Assembly: GCA_903889785.1 (NCBI GenBank)
Contig: CAISYT010000019.1
Span: forward strand, 1-7,721
DNA length: 7,721 nucleotides
Reading direction: 5' to 3'
From: an uncultured Caulobacterales bacterium
Lineage (GTDB): Bacteria > Pseudomonadota > Alphaproteobacteria > Caulobacterales > Caulobacteraceae
Part shown: positions 1 to 6,189 of the stretch, in pieces
How the letters are laid out: every line of letters starts with the position of its first letter
Position numbering within the stretch: position 1 is the stretch's first letter
Notes under the pieces: generated by a model
Seen by the model: the letters and a program-made list of their open reading frames with translations, nothing else
Told to the model about the DNA's origin: nothing
Databases searched by the model: none
Translations under genes and position numbers: made by a program

Positions 1-224
1 GCGAGCTGTTTGGTTGGATGCGTCGGTCCGTTGGGCCGGCTGATGCCGGAGCGAGTGTGTTCTGAACGACGGGTCGCGCCCATGCTTAACGTGCCGACGT
101 CTCGCTGAGTTCAGTTGCTAACGGACGCTGCGTGAACCTAGATGCAATGTCGGCGCGCCTTTTCCGACCGGAACGTCCCGATCACGGTGGCGTTTCCAAG
201 GGCTGCGCTAGGCTTTTACGATGA
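1..224. other. Left-edge region with no recognised gene
   Basis: All six frames were read by eye. The plus-strand frames are closed by stops (for example TGA at 115-117, 41-43 and 63-65), and no frame gives a recognisable protein. One short open stretch on the plus strand (142-257) ends with residues resembling GFYDDEIPFAGG just before the mprF-like frame starts. It could be a decayed piece of the MprF membrane domain, but this is too short to claim. Minus-strand frames running off the left edge are open but unremarkable. No tRNA, terminator or repeat was seen. Confidence 0.4.
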
Positions 225-1974
225 CGAAATACCATTCGCTGGTGGAATGATCTGAAACCCAAGGCGGCTGCCGTGGCACTCAATCTGGCCGCCCCGTCGA
301 GCCTGGCCCTGGGGGTCATGCTGCTGACATCGGGTGCGACCCCGTCTTCGCCGGCGCGGTTCGTGCAACTCTTGGCAATCGCGCCCTCGTTCCTGATCGA
401 AACCAGCCACTTCGTGTCCTCAATTCTGGGCCTCGTCATGGTGCTGCTGGCGATGGGCCTGTGGCAGCGGCTGGATTCGGCCTGGACCACCGCCCTGGTG
501 GTGGCCTTGGGCGCGGCCGTGCTGGCTATCTTCAAGGGATTCAACTGGGAGCAGTGCGCGATTTTGATCGCGCTCTCTGCGCTGCTGGCCCCGTTCCGCG
601 AGGCTTTCCCGCGCCGTTCGCGGCTCAGCTACATCCAGGTGACGCTGGGCTGGTTGCTTTCGGCCGTGGCCGTCGTGGCGGGGGCCGTAGCTGTGGGTTG
701 GTGGTCATTCGCCCATGCCGACTATGCCGACCAGCGGTTTTGGCAGGCCCTAGCCGACGAGGATGTGACGCGGGCGATCCGCTCCTCCGCCGGCGCAGCG
801 ATCCTGCTGCTGGCCTATGGAGTCTGGCGACTGGTGGCCACGCCGGCCACGCCGGCCACGCCGCCGGTGACGACAGACCACGATCCGGACTTTGACAAGG
901 TCAGGGCGGTAATCGCCCATGCCGAGATTGGAGAGCCCAATTCCAACCTGGCCTTGCTGGGCGACAAGCGGTTCCTGTTCCCGCCCTCGGATGAAACGTT
1001 CCTGATGTTCGGGATTCGGGGGCAATCCTGGATCGCGGTGGGGTCGCCCGTGGGTCGCCGCGACGAGCAGCTCGACCTGTCGTGGCGCTTCCGCGAAATG
1101 GGCGATGCCCATGCCGCGCGCCCGGCGGTTTTCGCCGTGGGTCCTGACGCCTTGCCAGACCTGGTCGAACTGGGGTTCTCGATTCAGAAGACCGGCGGTC
1201 CGCCATCCTGCCGCTGGCAGACTTTTCACTGACCGGCCGCAAGCGCGAGACCTTGCGCCGAAACTGGCGCAAGGCGTCTGAAGGCGGAGCCCTGTTCGAG
1301 GTTTTTCCGGCGGGGCAAGCGGGCTCGGTGATGGATGCGCTCAAACGCATTTCCGACCTCTGGCTAGAGGCTCATGCTGGGGGCGAGAAGGACTTTTCCA
1401 TGGGCGGATTCTCACCCGATTACCTGATGGATTTTCCGATCGCGCTGGTGCGCGGCGGCGGAGACGGGGCACGGGCGAGATTGTCGCCTTTGCCAGCCTA
1501 TGGCCCTCGGCCCGGCATGAGGCCTTTTCGATGGACCTGATGCGCTATGGGCCCGATGCGCCCAAAACATCATGGATTTTCTGTTCGTTGAACTGCTGGA
1601 ATGGGGCAAGGGCCAGGGCTACGAGGCGTTTGAGTTCGGCATGGCCCCCTTGGCTGGCCTGGATGATAGGCCGCTGGCCACGGTGATGTCGCAACTGGGC
1701 AAGTTGATATTCGAGCGGGGCAAGGACTTCTACAATTTCCAGGGCGTTCGCCGGTACAAGGACAAGTACGATCCTGTCTGGCGGCCACGCTATATCGGTG
1801 CCCCGACTCGGTGGAAGATCCCGTTTTTGCTGGCTGATATTGGCCTAATGTCCTCGGGTGGGAAGGGGGCTGGCCAAGTCGGCCAAGAAGGACGAGCCCT
1901 CGCCGCGTCAGCCCGTCTCAGCGCCCGGTGTTGGGTCCGAGCCCGGCGCGGATGCCAACCTGAACCAGCAATAG
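225..1974 (+). pseudogene. mprF: Broken MprF-type phosphatidylglycerol lysyltransferase (C-terminal half, several frameshifts)
   Basis: MprF transfers an aminoacyl group (usually lysine) from tRNA to phosphatidylglycerol and flips the product outward, which lowers the negative surface charge. Only the C-terminal part is visible here. About six hydrophobic segments lie in the frame opened by the GTG at 273, after a likely linker WWNDLKPKAAAV (240-275). The cytoplasmic synthase domain (DUF2156 type) follows, with NLALLGDKRFLF, SWRFREMGD, PLADFSLTGRKRE, MDFLFVELLEWGKGQGY and the family-like end NFQGVRRYKDKYDPVW. The domain is spread over frames. The frame of 273 runs to about 1199, the +2 frame (1253) to about 1460-1476, the +1 frame to about 1566 (AFASLWPSARHEAFSMDLM), then the first frame again from 1572. 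The first three switches each fit one lost base. A fourth near 1865-1869 (G5 run), fitting one extra base, would give an ending at TAG 1972-1974. The flippase half, normally several hundred residues upstream, is absent. The identity is secure. Whether the damage is real or due to sequencing cannot be decided here. Confidence 0.8.
838..863 (+). repeat. Short 9-bp tandem repeat coding a Thr-Pro linker
   Basis: The unit CCACGCCGG occurs almost three times in a row. It encodes ATPATPATP between the last hydrophobic segment and the soluble synthase domain of the mprF-like gene. In-frame nonamer copies in a flexible linker are a likely site of slippage, but the reading frame is kept here. Confidence 0.7.
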
Positions 1975-2127
1975 CAGGCCCGTTGCTGCTAGCAGGGCCA
2001 TCAGCGGGCGCCACGGGACCAGTCTGGGACCTCGGTGCGGGTTCCATGGGCGCGCCCCGCGCCAGCCGCAGAACACGGCGGCCGCGATCATCAATCCGGC
2101 GAGGGCGGCCATAGTCTTGGTGTCCAT
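1918..2127 (-). CDS. Small two-helix membrane protein, function unknown
   Basis: This 69-residue protein starts MDTKTMAALAGLM. It has a hydrophobic segment at about residues 6-22, a basic and proline-rich loop (GWRGARPWNPHRGPRLVPWR, about 22-41), and a second hydrophobic segment at about 43-60. The loop pattern resembles a small conserved membrane protein that I recall from alphaproteobacterial genomes, but I know no function for it. It is convergent with mprF, and the tails overlap by about 57 bp if mprF ends at 1974. Its start lies 150 bp from the podJ start, so the two genes diverge and share one intergenic region. The Shine-Dalgarno signal is weak. The chance that it is a shadow of mprF is small, because most of it lies beyond the mprF homology and the helix-loop-helix pattern is clean. 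Confidence 0.6.
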   Translation of the reverse strand: MDTKTMAALAGLMIAAAVFCGWRGARPWNPHRGPRLVPWRPLMALLAATGLLLLVQVGIRAGLGPNTGR

Positions 2128-2130
2128 CCA

Positions 2131-2135
2131 GAATC
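2131..2135. promoter_or_regulatory. GANTC (CcrM) methylation site upstream of podJ
   Basis: GAATC matches the CcrM target GANTC of Caulobacterales. It sits between the divergent start of the small membrane gene (2127) and podJ. In Caulobacter crescentus, GcrA acts with CcrM methylation at many cell-cycle promoters, so the site may matter. A 5-bp motif can also occur by chance. Confidence 0.35.
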
Positions 2136-2168
2136 CCTGGAGGCAACCGAGAATTTTCGCAAGCTTGA

Positions 2169-2177
2169 TCGTCCACA
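2169..2177 (+). promoter_or_regulatory. DnaA-box-like site upstream of podJ
   Basis: TCGTCCACA matches the DnaA box TTATCCACA at seven of nine positions, including the invariant CCACA end. It lies about 100 bp before the podJ start. In C. crescentus podJ is reported as a DnaA-activated gene. Seven matches of nine is weak, so this is only a candidate. Confidence 0.3.
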
Positions 2178-2262
2178 GGCATTGAACTGCACCACAATAT
2201 TTGGTGTATGCGCCGCGTTTACACCCTAGAGATCGGCAGTTAGCGTCAGGTGGCTCTATGTC

Positions 2263-2275
2263 AGGAGAACGATTC
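2263..2275 (+). promoter_or_regulatory. podJ ribosome binding site with an adjacent GANTC site
   Basis: AGGAG at 2263-2267 lies 10 nt before the ATG at 2278 and supports that start. GATTC at 2271-2275, between the Shine-Dalgarno and the start codon, is a second CcrM (GANTC) site. Confidence 0.65.
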
Positions 2276-2277
2276 GG

Positions 2278-5115
2278 ATGACGTCGGGGGCGCCTTGGAG
2301 CGTTAAGGGGATCAATCCCCGAGCGCGCGAGATCGCCAAGGACCTGGCCCGTCGCGATGGCATGACCCTGGGCGAATGGATCAACAAGTTGATCATGGAT
2401 GACCTGGCCGAGGGCGACGACGTGCGCCCGACCGGGTTCTTACACGCGCCGCCTGGCCCGACGGTGATGGAGATGCCGCGATACGGTCAGCCAGTTTCGC
2501 CGCGGATGGAGGCTATGGGCTATCCGGCGGACGAGGTGAGCCGGGTCGCTAGCGCCCTTGATGCGCTTTCGGAGCGGATCGAAGCGGCGGAGCGGCGGTC
2601 TTTCAGCGCGATCAATGGCATGGACCATTCGGTGCGCGGCGTGTTGCAGCGACTGGCAATGGCTGACCGCGAGCAGGTTCAGGTGGCGGCGCGGTTTGAG
2701 GACCTCGCGAGCGAGATCAAGACCGAACAGACGCGCGCCGGAGAACGGCTCCGCCGGTTGGAGACAGAGGCTCAGGGGCCGCGTTCGGCCGAGGCACTGC
2801 GGTCACTTGAAGGGACGCTGGGTAAGTTGGCAGGCCGCCTCTACGAAGATGAGGCGCGGACCCGCGAGCAGATCGCCGAACTGCAGGCCCGGCCTGCCGG
2901 CAGCGCGGTTGATCCCGAAGCTCTCGTCGAGGCTGTCGTCAGTCGGGTGAGCGAACGTTTGGAAGTGGCGCACCAGCGCACCGGCGAGGCGCTGCGCGAC
3001 CTGGGCGGTAGTTTCACCGTGCTGGACCGCCGCCTGCGCACGGTGGAAAGCCAGGCCGGCCCGGGCCTGGAGCAACGCTTCTCCCGCTTGTCGTTGGAAC
3101 TTGGGCAGAAGATCGAGACCTCGCGCCTGGAAATGGCCGTCAAGCTGCGTGATGCTGCCGACGGTCGTTTCGACCGTATGGAAAGCAAGCTGACCGAGAT
3201 GGCTGCCCATGTGCAGGCGGCCGAGCAGCGCTCTGTTCAGGCCATGGAAAAGATGGGCCGTGAGGTCGTTGGCCTGGCTGATTCCCTAAACTGCAGAATT
3301 CAGGGCTCGGAGAGCCGTAGCGCTCAGGCGATCGAACAAGCCGGCGGCGAGATGAGCCGGATTGCGGCTGTGATGGAACAGAGGTTGGGTCGCGCCGACA
3401 ACGTTCAGGCCCGGGCGCTAGAAAAGCTCGGGTCGGAAATTGCGCGCATCACCGAGCGTTTGGCTGAACGCATCGCGAATGCCGAACGCCGTAACGCTCT
3501 GGCCATCGATGATGTCGGCGAACAGGTTTCGCGCGTCACCGAACGCCTGAATCAACGCCATGAGCGCGGCTCTGCCGATCTGGCCGAACGGATCCGGCTT
3601 AGTGAGGAGCGCACCGCCCGCCTTTTAGAAGACGCCCGCGCGAAGATCTACAATACCCTGTCGCGGCGGCTTGCAGAGCCAGCGCTGGCGTCCGCCGCGC
3701 CGATAAGCCTGGAACCCACACCCGAGCAAGACGCCCGGCCGGTCTCGCCTTTCAGCACAATGGCGGCAACGTTCGCTGAGATTTCAGTGGAATCCGTGGA
3801 CGAGCCGCCGCCCCTGGCACCACACTCGGAGCCTAAGGACGCGCTGGAGCCATTCAGCGTTGCGGCATTCCCATCGACTGCGCCGGGCCAGCCGCAGTTT
3901 GATTCCGAGGATTTCGACGCGGCCGACGGATTCAACGCCATCGAAGATTACGAGTCCGAAGTCCAAGCGGAACCCTCCGACGACGCCTTTAGCCTGCCCA
4001 GCCCATTTGGGAATGAACCGCCTGCCCCACTGGCCGGATTTGAGGATGTTCGCATCCGTTCGACCCGTGAGGTGATCGAACAGGCTCGCGCGGCGGCGCG
4101 TGTGGCTTCCCAGACCGACAGCCGGGGACGCAAGGCCAATTTGGGGGTTGGGTTCGCCGATAGCGGGGACCAGCCAAGCCGTGGCGGCTCGCTTTTCACG
4201 GGTTTCAGCACCAAGCCGAAGAAACGTTCTGACTCTACCTTACAGACCTTACTGATCTTCTCCGGCACGGCAGCCATGCTCGGGGCCGGTCTGGCGGCCT
4301 ATTACCTCGGTGTTGCCGAACCCAACGGCGCGCCCTCGGTCCGGATGATCGAGGCCCGCAACGCGCAAATGCCTGCGGACACCAAGACCGCAGCGGCCGA
4401 TACGATCCCGGCGGAAACGACTGCGCAGGCCGCGGTGGTGCTTACCCCTGCGCCGGCCGACGCGGCTTTGGGCGCGGGCCAGGACGCTGAGCCTGGCAAA
4501 GACCCGGTGGCGCTCTATGCCGACGGTGTGCAGCGTATTGAAGCCAAGGATGTCACAGGCGTTGACGCCCTGCGCAAGGCTGCAAACCAGAGTTACACCC
4601 TGGCGCAATTCTACCTGGCCAAGCTGTATGAGAATGGCGAAGGCGGTCTTAAAAAAGATCCAGTGGCCGCTCGGCAGTGGACCGAGCGCGCGGCCCAGGC
4701 CGGCAACGCCAAGGCGATGCACAATCTGGGCCTCTACTATTTCGAGGGCTCCGGCGGGGCCAAGAACTCCACCGCGGCGGCCCAATGGTTCCGCCGTGCG
4801 GCGGATATGGGCCTTGTCGACAGTCAGTACAATTTGGCGCGGCTTTACGAGGAAGGTCTGGGCGTGGGCCAGAATGCCGCCGAGGCCTATAATTGGTACC
4901 TGATCGCCTCGCGTAATGGCGACAGCGAGAGTCAGAAGAGTTCGGCGCGGATCAAGAGCCAGTTGTCGGCCGAGGCGCAGAGCGCGGCCGAGCGCTCGGC
5001 TGTTGGATTCAAGCCCACCACGCCCAACCCCTCACAAGCTGCAAGCATTGTCGCGACCGGGGGGGCAGCCGGCGTGGCGACGGCCCAAAAAGCGCTTTCG
5101 AAACTGGGCTATTAA
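2278..5115 (+). CDS. podJ: Polar organelle development protein PodJ, C-terminally shortened
   Basis: PodJ is a single-pass inner-membrane polarity scaffold of Caulobacterales. It gathers factors such as PleC and the pilus protein CpaE at the new pole, and its periplasmic part is trimmed by PerP before MmpA releases the rest. The 945 codons show the family order. The N-terminal signature APWSVKGINPRAREIAKDLA is followed by TLGEWINKLIMDD (about residues 5-42). Next come a long Glu/Arg-rich coiled coil (about 85-460) and an acidic, Pro-rich stretch (about 465-640). A basic stop-transfer KPKKR (646-650) precedes one membrane helix (about 657-678), then an Ala/Thr/Pro linker. Sel1-like repeats follow (about 770-885, with LAKLYENGEGG, HNLGLYYFEGSGG and YNLARLYEEGLGV). 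The start of a peptidoglycan-binding domain is at about 934-945 (QKALSKLGY). The TAA at 5113-5115 cuts this domain after its first helix, and the missing part follows in the same frame. The uncut frame would be 990 residues, close to the roughly 970 of C. crescentus PodJ. The start is fixed by the family N-terminus and AGGAG. Confidence 0.92.
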   Translation: MTSGAPWSVKGINPRAREIAKDLARRDGMTLGEWINKLIMDDLAEGDDVRPTGFLHAPPGPTVMEMPRYGQPVSPRMEAMGYPADEVSRVASALDALSERIEAAERRSFSAINGMDHSVRGVLQRLAMADREQVQVAARFEDLASEIKTEQTRAGERLRRLETEAQGPRSAEALRSLEGTLGKLAGRLYEDEARTREQIAELQARPAGSAVDPEALVEAVVSRVSERLEVAHQRTGEALRDLGGSFTVLDRRLRTVESQAGPGLEQRFSRLSLELGQKIETSRLEMAVKLRDAADGRFDRMESKLTEMAAHVQAAEQRSVQAMEKMGREVVGLADSLNCRIQGSESRSAQAIEQAGGEMSRIAAVMEQRLGRADNVQARALEKLGSEIARITERLAERIANAERRNALAIDDVGEQVSRVTERLNQRHERGSADLAERIRLSEERTARLLEDARAKIYNTLSRRLAEPALASAAPISLEPTPEQDARPVSPFSTMAATFAEISVESVDEPPPLAPHSEPKDALEPFSVAAFPSTAPGQPQFDSEDFDAADGFNAIEDYESEVQAEPSDDAFSLPSPFGNEPPAPLAGFEDVRIRSTREVIEQARAAARVASQTDSRGRKANLGVGFADSGDQPSRGGSLFTGFSTKPKKRSDSTLQTLLIFSGTAAMLGAGLAAYYLGVAEPNGAPSVRMIEARNAQMPADTKTAAADTIPAETTAQAAVVLTPAPADAALGAGQDAEPGKDPVALYADGVQRIEAKDVTGVDALRKAANQSYTLAQFYLAKLYENGEGGLKKDPVAARQWTERAAQAGNAKAMHNLGLYYFEGSGGAKNSTAAAQWFRRAADMGLVDSQYNLARLYEEGLGVGQNAAEAYNWYLIASRNGDSESQKSSARIKSQLSAEAQSAAERSAVGFKPTTPNPSQAASIVATGGAAGVATAQKALSKLGY
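3223..3570 (+). repeat. Four 29-residue tandem repeats in the PodJ coiled coil
   Basis: PodJ residues 316-344, 345-373, 374-402 and 403-431 align without gaps. Their starts are EQRSVQAMEKMGREV, ESRSAQAIEQAGGEM, DNVQARALEKLGSEI and ERRNALAIDDVGEQV, and each unit ends with a RI/RL/RH turn. The DNA copies have diverged, so this is an old protein-level duplication. Looser copies appear near residue 105 (ERRSFSAINGMDHSV) and in QRTGEALRDLGGSF. A 29-residue period equals four heptads plus one residue, or 11+11+7. This suggests a coiled coil with regular stutters. Confidence 0.75.
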
Positions 5116-5250
5116 CAGGAGCCACAGGATGGCACGCCGACGCCTGCACTGAAGCTGGCTATCGCCGCCTATCAACTTGATCAGGGCGTGATCAGCAACG
5201 GCAATCTCGATCCGGATGTGCTTTCAAAGCTGCAGGTCTTCGCCCGCTAG
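5116..5250 (+). pseudogene. podJ: In-frame remainder of the PodJ peptidoglycan-binding domain after a stop codon
   Basis: Directly after the TAA at 5113-5115 the same frame reads QEPQDGTPTPALKLAIAAYQ, continues through LDQGVISNGNLDPDVLSKL and ends QVFAR at TAG 5248-5250. This is the second half of a PG_binding_1-type domain: a DG.P..AL..AI..YQ helix, an NGxLD turn and a final helix. Together with ALSKLGY before the stop it makes one uninterrupted domain apart from the stop codon. The family consensus has YY at this point, so TAA most likely replaced TAC or TAT by one base change. There is no start codon with a ribosome site here, so the segment is probably not translated unless the stop is read through or is a sequence error. 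Confidence 0.85.
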
Positions 5251-5284
5251 ACCTGGCGTGGGCGCAGTCAACATGACAATGACG

Positions 5285-5302
5285 CAGGCTTGATCAAGCC
5301 TG
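5285..5302. repeat. Perfect 18-bp palindrome downstream of podJ
   Basis: CAGGCTTGATCAAGCCTG is its own reverse complement. It lies 35 bp after the ancestral podJ stop and about 90 bp before the next gene. It could fold into a hairpin with a GATC loop and act as a terminator for podJ, but no T-run follows directly; the nearest is TTTTT at about 5333-5337. It could also be the operator of a dimeric regulator. The rest of the interval 5251-5391 shows nothing clear. Confidence 0.5.
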
Positions 5303-5391
5303 GTCGTTCAAGACGCTGGATTTAAAGTGAAGTTTTTGTAATCGTCCCCCCTCTGGCGGAGCCACAATAGGGCTCGACGGGGCGAAAAACC

Positions 5392-5868
5392 ATGGCAACT
5401 GAGGCGCTTTCCTTGGAAAATCAGCCTGCGCAACATGCGCCGCCTGCCGTCTGGGCGCTGAGCCTCCTTTGCATTTTACCCTTCGTCGTCGCCTCAATTA
5501 TCTTCTGCTACGGCCCCCAAACCTTCGCCCATTCGTCGCTTGCCGTGCTGTTTGCCTATTCCACGGCAATGCTGGGCTACATGGGAGGCGTGAGGGCCGG
5601 GATCGAGATTGAAAGGCATAGGCCGCGCTTGCTGCACCTGGCTGTTTCCGTGGTCGCGCCGATGATCGGCTTTGGCCTGCTCTTGGCGCAGGGTCGTATT
5701 CCCGCGCCCTGGCGCCTGGGGGGGGTCATCATCGCCATCGTGTTGCAATGGCTGTGGGATGTTAGCATCCACGAAGGCCCACCCTGGCGCTCGCGTATGC
5801 GCACCTTCGTGACGGCCGGTGCCGGCATCCCGCTCGCCTTTGCGCTAGAGCAGGCGCTTCACCTCTAG
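5392..5868 (+). CDS. DUF3429-type integral membrane protein
   Basis: This is a 158-residue membrane protein with five predicted helices, at about residues 19-40, 48-68, 80-100, 107-124 and 137-157. The segment AMLGYMGGVRAGIE, with a conserved-looking GGVRxG between helices 2 and 3, and QWLWDVS in helix 4 fit the DUF3429 family (bacterial relatives of mitochondrial TMEM69), whose function is unknown. The length is normal for the family and no damage is visible. The ATG at 5392 has only a weak GGGG upstream (about 5379-5382), but no better start was seen. The gene stands alone between podJ and the convergent helicase remnant. The family assignment rests on pattern recognition only. Confidence 0.75.
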   Translation: MATEALSLENQPAQHAPPAVWALSLLCILPFVVASIIFCYGPQTFAHSSLAVLFAYSTAMLGYMGGVRAGIEIERHRPRLLHLAVSVVAPMIGFGLLLAQGRIPAPWRLGGVIIAIVLQWLWDVSIHEGPPWRSRMRTFVTAGAGIPLAFALEQALHL

Positions 5869-6083
5869 TCGCCGCGCAGCGACCCCCAGTCCACCGCGTG
5901 TACCCGGTCGCGTCCCAGGGCCACCGCCAGGGTCTTGCCACCGCCGGTCGGGGCGATCAGCAGGGCGCTGTGGCCTAGCCGCGCCTGTTCCAGCATGGCC
6001 AGCTGGTGCGAGCGCGGCGTCCAGCCACGACGCGCGAACCAGTCGGCAAAAGGCGGTGGCAGGGGCGGGGTGGCGGTCAACAT
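5865..6083 (-). pseudogene. N-terminal remnant of a ligase-associated DEXH-box DNA helicase
   Basis: The 72 codons begin MLTATPPLPPPFADWFARRG and continue with WTPRSHQLAMLEQARLGHSA and LLIAPTGGGKTLA. This is the start and Walker A motif (GGGKT, about residues 47-51) of the Lhr-like helicase that accompanies ATP-dependent DNA ligases in many alphaproteobacteria. Intact members are roughly 800 residues. Here the family sequence stops right after Walker A, and about 19 residues (VALGRDRVHAVDWGSLRGD) lead to a stop. No DEXH box or other helicase motif follows, so the product cannot be a working helicase. Frameshift alone does not explain it, because the DNA beyond is the DUF3429 gene. The tail may be the genuine C-terminus joined by a large internal deletion, or foreign sequence. 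Its stop shares the bases CTAG (5865-5868) with the stop of the convergent membrane gene. Confidence 0.75.
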
Positions 6084-6129
6084 GCGGTTGCGACCATTTA
6101 GGGACCGTGGCCCTTGATCGCAAACAAAT

Positions 6130-6144
6130 GTTCCCGTTCCGTTT
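6130..6144 (+). promoter_or_regulatory. Near-consensus LexA (SOS) box upstream of dinG
   Basis: GTTCCCGTTCCGTTT matches the alphaproteobacterial LexA target GTTC-N7-GTTC at seven of eight defined positions, with the final C replaced by T. It lies 45 bp before the ATG of dinG and 46 bp before the start of the divergent helicase remnant. It could control either or both genes. DinG was named as damage-inducible in Escherichia coli, so the location makes sense. Confidence 0.45.
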
Positions 6145-6189
6145 CTAGGGAATCTCGGCTAACCAGCTGGGGTGAACGCGGTTTCCCCC

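Noticed and set aside
750..1350. Long minus-strand open frames (159 and 149 codons)
   Set aside because: They are antisense to the MprF synthase domain, rich in Arg/Pro/Gly as expected of shadows, and without family resemblance.
1572..2114. 180-codon frame as an independent gene
   Set aside because: Its first part is the C-terminus of the MprF-like domain, not a separate protein. After about 1869 the composition becomes shadow-like and runs opposite the small membrane gene.
2558..2950. 130-codon plus-strand frame rich in Arg, Trp and Ser
   Set aside because: It is an out-of-frame reading of the PodJ coiled-coil region with shadow-like composition.
4249..4785. 178-codon open frame on the minus strand inside podJ
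   Set aside because: It lies opposite the clearly coding PodJ membrane and Sel1 region and has no recognisable domain. It is a high-GC shadow.
5056..5066. A run of G in podJ as a possible frameshift site
   Set aside because: PodJ-like sequence continues in the same frame on both sides, so no shift has happened here.
5285..5340. Palindrome plus TTTTT as a rho-independent terminator
   Set aside because: The T-run lies about 30 bp after the stem, too far for an intrinsic terminator.
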